Origin: Weeksellaceae bacterium
GTDB taxonomy: Bacteria > Bacteroidota > Bacteroidia > Flavobacteriales > Weeksellaceae
NCBI GenBank assembly: GCA_022701475.1
Contig: JAKOOI010000280.1
Span: 1 to 7,052 of the forward strand
Length of the DNA: 7,052 nt
Direction of reading: 5' to 3'
A model generated the notes under the pieces. The model was not told the DNA's origin and did no database searches. It saw only the letters and a list, made by a program, of their open reading frames with translations. The first letter of the stretch is position 1; the number at the start of each line of letters is the position of its first letter. Positions 1-7,010 of the stretch are shown one piece after another. A program made the position numbers and the translations under genes.

Positions 1-275
1 TTAACCCTGGCTTTATCCAGAACCAAGAGATCCAGGTGATAATCTTCATCAACTAAAACATCAGCATTTTTCAGTTTAAATCCTGCCTGTACCAATACAT
101 CCCAATCTTTTCCTTCCAATTCATTCCATCGTTCTACGGGAAGTCTTCCCCTGCTGCCGAAAAGAATGATCTTTTCTACCGCAGTAATGTCGTTAATCTT
201 TTCCTTTAAGGACGTGAGGATATAAGGCAGCACTTTCTCGTGCTGCCAAATAGCCCCGGTTTTTATCCGGCTCAT
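1..275 (-). CDS. Polymerase-beta-type nucleotidyltransferase domain protein (5' part, cut by window edge)
   Basis: Ninety-one codons are visible before the gene leaves the window at base 1; no stop is reached. The start is the ATG at 275-273, the only usable start after the in-frame stop at 302-300. Seen: the signature GSRGR at residues 40-44, D57-W-D59 in GKDWDVLV, and a third acidic residue D82 in HLDLLV. In the polymerase-beta superfamily such residues bind the nucleotide (GS motif) and two metal ions (three carboxylates), so the catalytic set looks complete. The stretch between GSRGR and DxD is about 12 residues, longer than in minimal MNT proteins. The gene begins 24 bases after the 1357-residue gene, so co-transcription is likely. 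GC is about 40%, between the two compositions seen in that neighbour. The substrate is unknown; an MNT antitoxin role is possible, but no HEPN partner is visible. Confidence 0.82.
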   Translation of the reverse strand, partial: MSRIKTGAIWQHEKVLPYILTSLKEKINDITAVEKIILFGSRGRLPVERWNELEGKDWDVLVQAGFKLKNADVLVDEDYHLDLLVLDKARV

Positions 276-299
276 GATTAAATTAAATTCAATTGTAGA

Positions 300-776
300 T
301 TACACTAAGAATTTCTTCAATGGAGCATTATCCGTAAAATCAGATTTCAATAGTGACTTTCCGTCCCTATCTAAGATACGTTCACCGTATGAATCGAAGT
401 CAGGAGAATAGATTTTTAAATACCCTTCTTCGGTATTGACTGTAAATCTCAGAACATCAAGAGGTTCCCCAAAGGCTCCTTTCTTAAAACTAAAATTTTT
501 AATTTTACTTACATTAATTTTGAAAGTAATTCCATTTTCTCCTGTTGGATAAGCTTCTACACCTTCTATTTGAGAAATTTCTTCAGCTAAAGCCTTATAC
601 AACTTAATAATGGAATCCGTCTTTAACCAAGAAGCTTCTCTGTCAACTTTAATTGTATTCCCTAAACATTCATATGGTTTAGCAAATAAATTGTCCTCAT
701 CTGCATCTCCAATCGTTTTGAATCTTGACTTATCCATCCCATTAAAACTAATTTCAATCCATTTATCAGAACTTTG
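300..776 (-). other. AT-rich C-terminal module of the 1357-residue gene
   Basis: Hand counts in 60-base blocks give 15-45% GC (mean about 33%) from 301 to 780, then 57-62% in the three blocks from 781 to 960. The step falls near 776, at Q1200/S1201. The encoded tail (SSDKWIEISFNGMDKS onwards) is polar and mixed alpha/beta with Lys-, Asn- and Ile-rich stretches, and I recognise no domain. A step this sharp inside one reading frame is what recombination or replacement of a 3' module would leave. Relaxed selection or a change in codon adaptation is less likely to be so abrupt. The reading frame is intact across the junction. Confidence 0.75.
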
Positions 777-3700
777 CCCGATCTGGTTGCTGTTCAGCAC
801 GAAGCCGCTGTCGCACATCTCGCCCAGGGTATCACTGAACTTTATGCCCGGCTCACAGTGGCAAGGCAGGGCTTTCTCCACTTTCAGGCCGATGGAATCC
901 GCCTGCAGGATGGTAAGGGAAGTCGGGATCCGTTCTCTCCACGGCTCGCCCTCCTTAGTGGCTTCCGGCGAACGCATCTCGTCTACCAATGACAGGAACA
1001 AAGGATCATCGATCACAGGCACTTCCCCGCCGTTCCAGATCTGCCCGGTAGCGGTAAAATGACTCACGGCTTCCTCGAAGCCCGGACGCACCGTTACAAT
1101 CACCCTGGCCATCCCGGACTGCATGAATGCCCTGAAGATCGGGTCATTGTCATCGGACTGGTACAGTTCCGACCAGGATTTCCTCTCGCCCCAATAATAC
1201 GGGTACAGGTGGTAGCTCATGATTTCCCATTCGAAAGCCTGCTCCATAAACTTCACGAAAGCAGCGTATTGGTCAAGCTCTTTCTTCACCAGGATATCGG
1301 TATTGGTAAAGGTTTCCAATGCAGACCGGTCATGGGTGTAATACCTTTTCTTCCCGAAGGTCAGTTCCGTATCCGGATCCTGGTTGATCATGTAGGAAAT
1401 ACAGTTCCTTCTCAGGATGGTATTCTCAATCTGCCTGTAGAAGCCCGGGTTGGAACCTATTTTTTTGATATCCGCTACCGCCTGCTCATACCGGGCCTGC
1501 TCGGCCTGGTAAGCTTCAATAATTTTATTGAAGGTCTTCTGCAGCCATGCGTTTTTGGCTTCCCGGGTTATCTCACATCTGATACTTACCGCAAGATTTC
1601 CTGAAAGGTGGTTCTGAGCCGAGTATGAAATAGGAACAAAGTTCTGGAACCTTCTGATTGTGGTTTCTAAAACTAAATCTTTATAAATTCTTTGGTCACC
1701 GACAATAACTCTTACGCAATCTGGTGGACCATCTCCATTTTCCGCCCACGTCGTTGAAGCTCCTGTTGCTTCATATCCCGCCGGAACTTCCACATTCACA
1801 CTTTCTCCGTAGCGCTCACTTTCATTATTTAGGACTACTTCAGCTTTAAATGAAAAGGATTTACCAACGTATAATGAATCCTTTGGAAAATCATCTACTT
1901 CTATATTATATTTGGTCAGCCAGAATTTCAGTTTGGTATCGTCCTCCAGAGAAGAAAAGTTATCCAGTTTATGCAGTGCAGATTCTCTCGGGTCCACCGG
2001 CTTTACAAGATTCGGTTCCGTTTTACCGGTCACTGTCATTCCCAGCCTGTGGAGTTTGGCCGGTTCCGGAATCATGAATTCGAACATCATCCGTTTTCCG
2101 TAATTATAGATCTGGTTTTTCACTACTTTATCCACCCATCGGAATACGCCTACGACATGGCTGTTTCCTTTTGTATTATCGAAGCCATGCTTGTTGTTTT
2201 CCTCGAATTCCTCCAGGATTTTGTCGATCCGTTCTTCCTTCACTTTGGTCACTATCCGGTCCAGTGCCCTGGCGGTGACATCCTTGGCCTCCGTTACGGC
2301 CTGGCGGTTGCTTTCCTCTTTGGAATTGTGGGTAGCATAGCTTGCATTGGCATTTATGCCAAATGAAGGTGTTCCCAGGCTTCCTCCGCCCCAATTGGCA
2401 GTAGCTCCTGCCTGGGCTGCAAAATCTTTGGATTCCTGAAGGACTTTCGCTACTTCGTTCTGCATTTCGAATCTTTCGGTGGAAGTCGTATCGGTCAGCT
2501 TTTCCTTTTCGGATTCGGAGGATTTGGTGGTCTGGGATTCGCTGCGCTTGAATCTGCGGGTCGACCTTTCCTTATATTCGCGGGCCATGATATTTTCGAT
2601 ATGGGCCACTTCGCCCTCTGCGTAGCAGTAGGTGCTCTGCTCTACTTTTTTATAATCAGCCACCCCGATATTCTTCATCCCGAAACCGGAAGGAATGAAC
2701 ATATCGCCGGGATAGGCCGGGGTTTCCGGGCCGGAGGTTCCCGATCCCTGGCCTGAATCGGTGGCCCTGTCTTTTGGCGTCAGGGTACCTTCACCTTCGA
2801 ATTTAAACATCGTATCGTGGGTATAGTCAAGTCTCCCATACATCGTATACACGATTCCGTCATTCAGTGTTACTTCGCCTTCAATGATCAGGACTTCATA
2901 TTTTTCCATACTGTTGAGCGGGATCTTTTCCGCCCCGGTAAACAGATTGGTGACATACGGCAGGACATCGGCCTCCGCCGTAGTCCCTGTTGCCAGCAGG
3001 TGCTGATTGGAAGACTGTAGCCTGTAACTCCCGTACACAATATGTTTGGAACCGCTGCCGTCGGTTTTCAGCAGCATCGTGTGTCCGGCTGCCGCAGGCT
3101 GGAGCCAGGTCTTGATGCCGAAAGGAATGACCGAACCGCTGCCGGCTTTCGAGGTATTGGAAACCGGAACGATCACACCGCCTATATTGGCGTAAGTCTC
3201 TTCATTCAGTACGGTATTGTCGAGGACTTTCTGCTGCAGCAACTGTCTGTGCTGCTCTACCGCGCGGGTGATTTCCTCAAAAGTAGAAACCCCGGACAGT
3301 GCTGCCGGAACACCGGAAGCCCCGAATACCCTGCACAGCGTACTTTTATCTTCCGTTCCCAACGCGCTTTCAATGGCTGCGGCATCGATCTCAGGTCCGA
3401 AACTGAAGATAAATTCCGGAATTTCCACTTCACTGGAAGGGATGTTCAGGATTTCATCCTTGATCCGGTGCATTTCCATATCCAGCTCGCTGTTGGCATA
3501 GAACTTCTCCGGATCGGCAACGCTCAGCTGGGTCAGGTAATTGATCCGGTTTTCAAGGATCTGCTTTTTATTATCCGCCGCGGCCGTTTCTTTCTGCAGC
3601 TGTTTCTGAAGGGGTTTTGCCTTTTCCTGATAATCTGCATACTGCTGTTGGTAAGCGGTATCATACTGCTTCTTATAAGCTTCCTGCATTTTTTTCAGGG

Positions 3701-4373
3701 ATGCCGAAAGGTCGCGGCTCTGGCGGAGCTCGATTCCCGCTTCCGCCATTTTCATGCTCTTGTTATCATAACGCATGGTTTTCGATGCCTGCTGGGAACC
3801 GGAAGACGTTCCGGTGGAACCGGGTGCCCGGAAAAGTTCCTTAGGCAGGACCACTTTAGCCTTTATGACCTCCTGATAGGATTCTTCGGTAAAATCATAC
3901 ACCGAGAGGATATGATGCAGATGGAGGATCTGCATCAGCAGCTCTTTGGCATAAAACTCTTTCCGGGTTACTACCTGACAGACCAGGTTGTCCCAGATTT
4001 TCTGATCGACTACCGGAATCCCTTGGTCTGCTTTACAGGCTTTCATCTTCAGGTCAAATTCCTGCCTGGTGGCAGTCGCTTTGTTCCGGGCTACCCATAC
4101 GGCGTATTCGTAAAAAGGAGCATAGCCGGTTTTAAGGTCTTCTTCCGTCAGTAGGGTGAAACCTGGAATTTTACCGGGATCCTGGAAGAGTTTCTGGAGA
4201 GACGGGGTAACTTTGATTGCTTTATCGATGGCACTGTTTTGCTGTGACTGCTCGTCCCTGAAGATGAATCTTTTTTCGATATTCTTGGGATCCGACAGTT
4301 CAGGGTTTCTCATGGTGGCAAACCTGAAGAGGGTCTGCGAAGCGTTGTTGGTATTTAAATCGTTTGTTGACAT
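300..4373 (-). CDS. Large conserved protein of unknown function, 1357 residues, possible particle or toxin-complex component
   Basis: No enzymatic domain, signal peptide or obvious membrane helix is recognised. Layout: helical N-terminal region 1-180; Ser/Gly/Thr linker about 184-197; Gln/Lys-rich coiled coil about 215-285; mixed region about 290-575; conserved-looking core about 579-777. The core runs GEVAHIENIMAREYKER (587-603), a Ser/Thr/Glu/Lys helix, a Gly/Ala/Asn stretch with alternating hydrophobic residues (655-681), a second charged helix (683-728), then NKHGFDNT (727-734) and YNYGKRMMFEFMIPEPA (756-772). A beta-rich segment follows (about 800-920), then a helical segment (about 935-985) and an aromatic block with WEIMSYHLYPYYWG (1049-1062), MARVIVTVRPGFE (1088-1100) and IWNGGEVPVIDDP (1112-1124). 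From memory, unchecked, the core and the aromatic block resemble large hypothetical proteins found in several bacterial phyla. The start at 4373 gives MSTN, as in the upstream fibre gene, and shares its leader. The last ~157 residues are encoded by much more AT-rich DNA. Confidence 0.88.
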   Translation of the reverse strand: MSTNDLNTNNASQTLFRFATMRNPELSDPKNIEKRFIFRDEQSQQNSAIDKAIKVTPSLQKLFQDPGKIPGFTLLTEEDLKTGYAPFYEYAVWVARNKATATRQEFDLKMKACKADQGIPVVDQKIWDNLVCQVVTRKEFYAKELLMQILHLHHILSVYDFTEESYQEVIKAKVVLPKELFRAPGSTGTSSGSQQASKTMRYDNKSMKMAEAGIELRQSRDLSASLKKMQEAYKKQYDTAYQQQYADYQEKAKPLQKQLQKETAAADNKKQILENRINYLTQLSVADPEKFYANSELDMEMHRIKDEILNIPSSEVEIPEFIFSFGPEIDAAAIESALGTEDKSTLCRVFGASGVPAALSGVSTFEEITRAVEQHRQLLQQKVLDNTVLNEETYANIGGVIVPVSNTSKAGSGSVIPFGIKTWLQPAAAGHTMLLKTDGSGSKHIVYGSYRLQSSNQHLLATGTTAEADVLPYVTNLFTGAEKIPLNSMEKYEVLIIEGEVTLNDGIVYTMYGRLDYTHDTMFKFEGEGTLTPKDRATDSGQGSGTSGPETPAYPGDMFIPSGFGMKNIGVADYKKVEQSTYCYAEGEVAHIENIMAREYKERSTRRFKRSESQTTKSSESEKEKLTDTTSTERFEMQNEVAKVLQESKDFAAQAGATANWGGGSLGTPSFGINANASYATHNSKEESNRQAVTEAKDVTARALDRIVTKVKEERIDKILEEFEENNKHGFDNTKGNSHVVGVFRWVDKVVKNQIYNYGKRMMFEFMIPEPAKLHRLGMTVTGKTEPNLVKPVDPRESALHKLDNFSSLEDDTKLKFWLTKYNIEVDDFPKDSLYVGKSFSFKAEVVLNNESERYGESVNVEVPAGYEATGASTTWAENGDGPPDCVRVIVGDQRIYKDLVLETTIRRFQNFVPISYSAQNHLSGNLAVSIRCEITREAKNAWLQKTFNKIIEAYQAEQARYEQAVADIKKIGSNPGFYRQIENTILRRNCISYMINQDPDTELTFGKKRYYTHDRSALETFTNTDILVKKELDQYAAFVKFMEQAFEWEIMSYHLYPYYWGERKSWSELYQSDDNDPIFRAFMQSGMARVIVTVRPGFEEAVSHFTATGQIWNGGEVPVIDDPLFLSLVDEMRSPEATKEGEPWRERIPTSLTILQADSIGLKVEKALPCHCEPGIKFSDTLGEMCDSGFVLNSNQIGQSSDKWIEISFNGMDKSRFKTIGDADEDNLFAKPYECLGNTIKVDREASWLKTDSIIKLYKALAEEISQIEGVEAYPTGENGITFKINVSKIKNFSFKKGAFGEPLDVLRFTVNTEEGYLKIYSPDFDSYGERILDRDGKSLLKSDFTDNAPLKKFLV
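1621..1980 (-). other. AT-rich island inside the 1357-residue gene (about residues 799-918)
   Basis: Blocks at 1621-1740 and 1801-1980 are 30-40% GC, interrupted by one 55% block at 1741-1800. Flanking blocks are about 48-52% or more. The encoded segment is beta-rich, with repeated polar/hydrophobic alternation (for example YVGKSFSFKAEVVLNN and RYGESVNVEVPAGYEATG), so it could be a separate sandwich-like domain. That domain assignment is inferred from the pattern only. The compositional change is weaker and less clean than the one at the 3' end. Confidence 0.5.
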
Positions 4374-4477
4374 TTTTTTTGGTTTTTAAGATGAAGTGGG
4401 AATATGGCTTTTCATCAGCGCATCCCGGATGTTGCGGCGCCTATTTTTTAAGGTGGTTCCGAACCTGCTGTCCACCT
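4374..4477 (-). repeat. Leader repeat, copy B (upstream of the 1357-residue gene)
   Basis: Two blocks here are identical to blocks upstream of the 735-residue gene. Block 1, plus strand 4377-4392 (TTTTGGTTTTTAAGAT), matches 6912-6927, and is followed after one or two bases by AAGTGGGAA (4394-4402 and 6930-6938). Block 2, 4442-4457 (TATTTTTTAAGGTGGT), matches 6972-6987. Order and spacing are kept, while the ~40 bases between the blocks have diverged. Arms AGGTGG (4451-4456) and CCACCT (4472-4477) can form a short hairpin with a 15-base loop. The similarity runs to the start codon and into the first four codons (MSTN). Likely a shared 5' UTR or promoter element for co-regulated genes. Confidence 0.78.
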
Positions 4478-4630
4478 GCCGTCTTAATTTTTCTTTTCAT
4501 TTTACTGTTTTTTTGTTGTAAGGGGTTTATTTTTAAGCATACCTCAGGCTGTCCAGCATCTTTTGAATGGTGAAAACCGGGAAGTTTAAAAAAATTGAAT
4601 GTTTGTTTTCTGCGTTTCTTATTGTTAATT

Positions 4631-4638
4631 CAAAGATA
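4631..4638 (-). promoter_or_regulatory. Candidate Bacteroidota -7 promoter box (TATCTTTG)
   Basis: Read on the minus strand, 4638-4631 is TATCTTTG, an exact match to the Bacteroidota -7 consensus TAnnTTTG. It lies in the intergenic region and points toward the 1357-residue gene. No good -33 TTTG is present at the usual spacing of about 19 bases; the nearest TTG (4667-4665) is about 26 bases away. If used, transcription would start near 4624 and leave a 5' UTR of about 250 bases that includes the whole leader repeat. An 8-base match with four fixed bases plus TA can occur by chance. Confidence 0.45.
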
Positions 4639-4648
4639 TTCCGCACCG

Positions 4649-4665
4649 GCGACAGAACTTGTCGC
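4649..4665. promoter_or_regulatory. Inverted repeat GCGACA-5-TGTCGC, candidate operator
   Basis: Perfect 6-bp arms, GCGACA at 4649-4654 and TGTCGC at 4660-4665, are separated by five bases. The centre lies about 20 bases upstream of the TATCTTTG box, where a -33 element would be expected, and no -33 consensus is there. That placement fits a binding site for a dimeric regulator, possibly an activator that compensates for the missing -33. It could also be a short RNA hairpin at the 3' end of the fibre-gene transcript. No U-run follows on the minus strand, so it does not look like an intrinsic terminator. Confidence 0.4.
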
Positions 4666-4688
4666 AATAAAATATTTTTTTGAAAAAT

Positions 4689-6896
4689 TTAATTTGCGAT
4701 GGTAAAGCTGCTTTCGTTGTAGAACAGGACCTCATCGGTATCACTGACATACAGCGTAACCTTGGCTTGCGATGGCAATGAATAAGGCTTGAATCCTTCC
4801 GGAATAATGGCAACAGGACCCTTCTCAAAATTGAAAATCACCATCGTCTGCCTTCTGACCAGCTTCAGAATATTGAGGTCCGAACCTTCCCTGAATAAAA
4901 CATGCAGCCTTGACCTTTTGCTGGCGATCTGATAATCGCTGCTTCCTTCCAGTGAAAATTCCTCAGGCCGGATCTTCAGGGTATCGTCCTCAAGGATGAT
5001 TTCTTCCGAGGCGGAGAGCCTGCTGATGGAATTGTCCCAGCCGTCGATCCGGGCCTGGCTAATGCCTGCGGCAGGATGGGTGTTGGGAACAAACCCGGTA
5101 TCCGTCCAGCTTTTGGTGGCCAGATGTGCCACGCCCCAATTGTGTTTCATATAGGGACTGCCGATAAGGCCCGCCTCAAACCCGATGCCTACCGCATTGT
5201 TTTCCCGGTCTGCTTTCAGTTCAGGATTGAAATCCAATTCTGCAACCGCATGCTGAATGTCATCCGTACTTGCATTCATCGCAATCCCGCCGCTCCAGAT
5301 CCTTGCTGCCACAGGTTCCACGCTCTGACCGTATACAGCATAGGACGAAGAACGGAGTACCGGAACTGCGGTGGTATTGATATCAAAGTTGTACCTGGAT
5401 CCTCCCCTGACATAAATCACGGCATTTGAAGAGAACGCCATCTGATCGTAGCCGATGACTTTGATCCCGTTTTTCACCCAGGTCTCATCCTGGTACCTGC
5501 AAATCGCTTTAAGAGGGGTAACGCCCCAGCCGTTACCGTACACCTCGAATTCATAATAACACCAGAATCCCAGATTATGCGTTGCATAGGACGGTATGCC
5601 CATCGATGCATCCAGCGTCCTGTACACCTTGATGGTGGAAGGATAGCTGCTGCTGCATTCTACCGTAACGGGATAATACCTGGATTCATCCAGTCCTGAA
5701 GCATCGATCAGCGTCCTTTTCCCGAATAACCTGCCCCGTATTTCAGAATCATTCCCGGCGTTGATTGCGTTTTCCGCATTGGCGTTGCCATTGCCGTCTA
5801 TGGTGAAGCTCACATTGCCTTTGTTGGAGAAAACATGCTTTTTTCCTGTTTCATGATACACTTCCTCCACTACGGGATTTCCAAAATACAGCCGGTTGCT
5901 GCTGCCGGCCTCCATAATCCGGCGGCCGGTCAGGAGATTCGATTTTAATACCTGCAAAGACAGATCGCCGGATAAACTGCCGCCTGTGAGAGGAAGGTAA
6001 TAATCACTGACCCAATCCCTGTAGGCCAAATGTTTCCACGGACTGAAACGACCTGCCGTTGCAGATCTTATAAAGGTTCCCTGGTCATCATTAAATCCGA
6101 TCTGTGCTCCGTACCCGCCGGGTTGCGAAGCGATGCTGATGACCGAATTGGCATCATTTACTGCAGGAAACATATTCCCGGACTTACGGTCCACTTTCTG
6201 ATGGTAGGTAAAATAATAATCCTTCAACAGGGTATTGGCATCAACTGTTCCCGTATTCCCGGAAAGCAGGTGCTGATGGGTATGCGACAATCCCAGGTCT
6301 TGCTTCAGGACATGCCCGCCGCCCCCGGTCAGGAGATAATCATCGGTTGAGCGTTCTTTCCTGATCCCTTTTACTGTAAGGTAGGCATAGGCGGTATTAC
6401 CGGCCCCCGTAAAGCGGAATTCCCTGCCGTCAAAGCCCAGTGTTCCTGACCCGTATCCGTCTTTGTGATAAACGGCGGCCGGATCAGACCCGTCAAAGGA
6501 TCTGAGCCATAGCTTCTGGTTGATGACATCACTGCCGTTTGAGGTAATGAAATATTTCCTGCCGGTGACGGCCTGCTCGCTATTGAGCATCATGGCATTC
6601 TCATCCGGATTGATCCCGATATAATCCGAACCGCTCCACCGGAATTGCCTATTATCAGCAGTGGTAATATAAATCCTTCCTTTTTCCCCCGGCTTCGGGA
6701 GCCCTGCGGCCGTATCGAATTCCAGCACATCATCTACGTAGCTGGGCAGTTGGGCGGCAGGAACCTTGCCGTCTACGAGATCTGCTTTCTTCCTCCAGTC
6801 CGGATGGGCGGGCGGAAAACTCCTGTTGCTGTGCCAGTATTCCTGCATCCGGTCCCAGAACTTCTGGGAGAGCGGTGTATTTTCATTTGTCGACAT
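4689..6896 (-). CDS. Phage-tail-fibre-like protein, 735 residues
   Basis: Likely a trimeric fibre or adhesin that binds a surface receptor. Seen: short charged/aromatic N-terminus (1-37), then a module typical of tail fibres at about 39-95, with DGKVPAAQLPSYVDDVLEF (42-60), GRIYITT (73-79) and FRWSGSDYIGI (85-95). Fibre-type repeats follow: SEQAVTGRKYF (106-116), YLLTGGGG (187-194) and YLPLTGGSLSGDL (300-312), with a GFNDDQGTFIRS...WKHLA segment (267-290) of the kind found in fibre shafts. HPAAGISQARIDGWDNS (607-623) resembles linkers in Bacteroidota phage fibres. The remainder is Gly-, Ser- and Asn-rich beta structure, and the last ~60 residues look like a small beta domain. There is no S74 chaperone signature and no signal peptide. 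The start at 6896 follows an A-rich leader without Shine-Dalgarno. It is upstream of the 1357-residue gene and shares that gene's leader and MSTN start, which suggests both belong to one assembly. Phage tail, injection-system or free adhesin roles cannot be told apart here. Confidence 0.85.
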   Translation of the reverse strand: MSTNENTPLSQKFWDRMQEYWHSNRSFPPAHPDWRKKADLVDGKVPAAQLPSYVDDVLEFDTAAGLPKPGEKGRIYITTADNRQFRWSGSDYIGINPDENAMMLNSEQAVTGRKYFITSNGSDVINQKLWLRSFDGSDPAAVYHKDGYGSGTLGFDGREFRFTGAGNTAYAYLTVKGIRKERSTDDYLLTGGGGHVLKQDLGLSHTHQHLLSGNTGTVDANTLLKDYYFTYHQKVDRKSGNMFPAVNDANSVISIASQPGGYGAQIGFNDDQGTFIRSATAGRFSPWKHLAYRDWVSDYYLPLTGGSLSGDLSLQVLKSNLLTGRRIMEAGSSNRLYFGNPVVEEVYHETGKKHVFSNKGNVSFTIDGNGNANAENAINAGNDSEIRGRLFGKRTLIDASGLDESRYYPVTVECSSSYPSTIKVYRTLDASMGIPSYATHNLGFWCYYEFEVYGNGWGVTPLKAICRYQDETWVKNGIKVIGYDQMAFSSNAVIYVRGGSRYNFDINTTAVPVLRSSSYAVYGQSVEPVAARIWSGGIAMNASTDDIQHAVAELDFNPELKADRENNAVGIGFEAGLIGSPYMKHNWGVAHLATKSWTDTGFVPNTHPAAGISQARIDGWDNSISRLSASEEIILEDDTLKIRPEEFSLEGSSDYQIASKRSRLHVLFREGSDLNILKLVRRQTMVIFNFEKGPVAIIPEGFKPYSLPSQAKVTLYVSDTDEVLFYNESSFTIAN

Positions 6897-7010
6897 TTTT
6901 TGTTATTTTTGTTTTGGTTTTTAAGATTAAAGTGGGAAGTTCTTTTTAATAGAATCCTTCCGGTTTAGCCTTATTTTTTAAGGTGGTGTCCGGCAACGGA
7001 TATCCACCTT
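6897..7010 (-). repeat. Leader repeat, copy A (upstream of the tail-fibre-like gene)
   Basis: This is the partner of the leader at 4374-4477. It holds the same two 16-base identical blocks, at 6912-6927 and 6972-6987, and the AAGTGGGAA block at 6930-6938, all in the same order relative to the start codon. Block 2 begins 76 bases before this gene and 69 before the other. No TAnnTTTG box is present from 6897 to 7052 on the minus strand. The promoter is therefore either beyond the right edge or is the shared leader block itself. Confidence 0.78.

Larger units (their letters stand above)
4478..4688. other. Remaining intergenic DNA between the fibre-like gene and the 1357-residue gene
   Basis: Together with copy B of the leader this makes a 315-base gap with no credible gene on either strand. 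It is AT-rich, with several A or T runs and a 10-base AAAATATTTT palindrome at 4669-4678. It contains the candidate -7 box and the GCGACA/TGTCGC dyad listed separately. I see no intrinsic terminator for the fibre-like gene (no stem followed by a U-run on the minus strand), so read-through into the next gene is possible. Confidence 0.6.

Noticed and set aside
1..776. MNT-HEPN toxin-antitoxin pair
   Set aside because: Only the nucleotidyltransferase half can be seen. The preceding tail has no RxxxxH-type HEPN motif that I can find, and the gene's 3' side is outside the window.
1059..1604. 181-codon plus-strand open frame
   Set aside because: Fully inside the conserved aromatic block of the minus-strand gene, whose coding pattern explains the openness. 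The His/Pro/Arg-rich product matches no family I know.
3042..4154. 370-codon plus-strand open frame antisense to the large gene
   Set aside because: It lies wholly within the minus-strand gene, in a GC-richer part where antisense stops are rare. Its translation is low-complexity (Phe/Leu/Arg-rich), with no recognisable domain or promoter context.
4649..4665. Dyad as an intrinsic terminator of the fibre-like gene
   Set aside because: On the minus strand the stem is followed by CGGTGCGG, not a U-run. The T-rich stretch lies on the other side, and no plus-strand gene needs a terminator here.
4689..4900. C-terminal S74-type intramolecular chaperone on the fibre-like protein
   Set aside because: The last residues show no S74-type catalytic Ser/Lys pattern. 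They read as a small beta domain ending in SSFTIAN.
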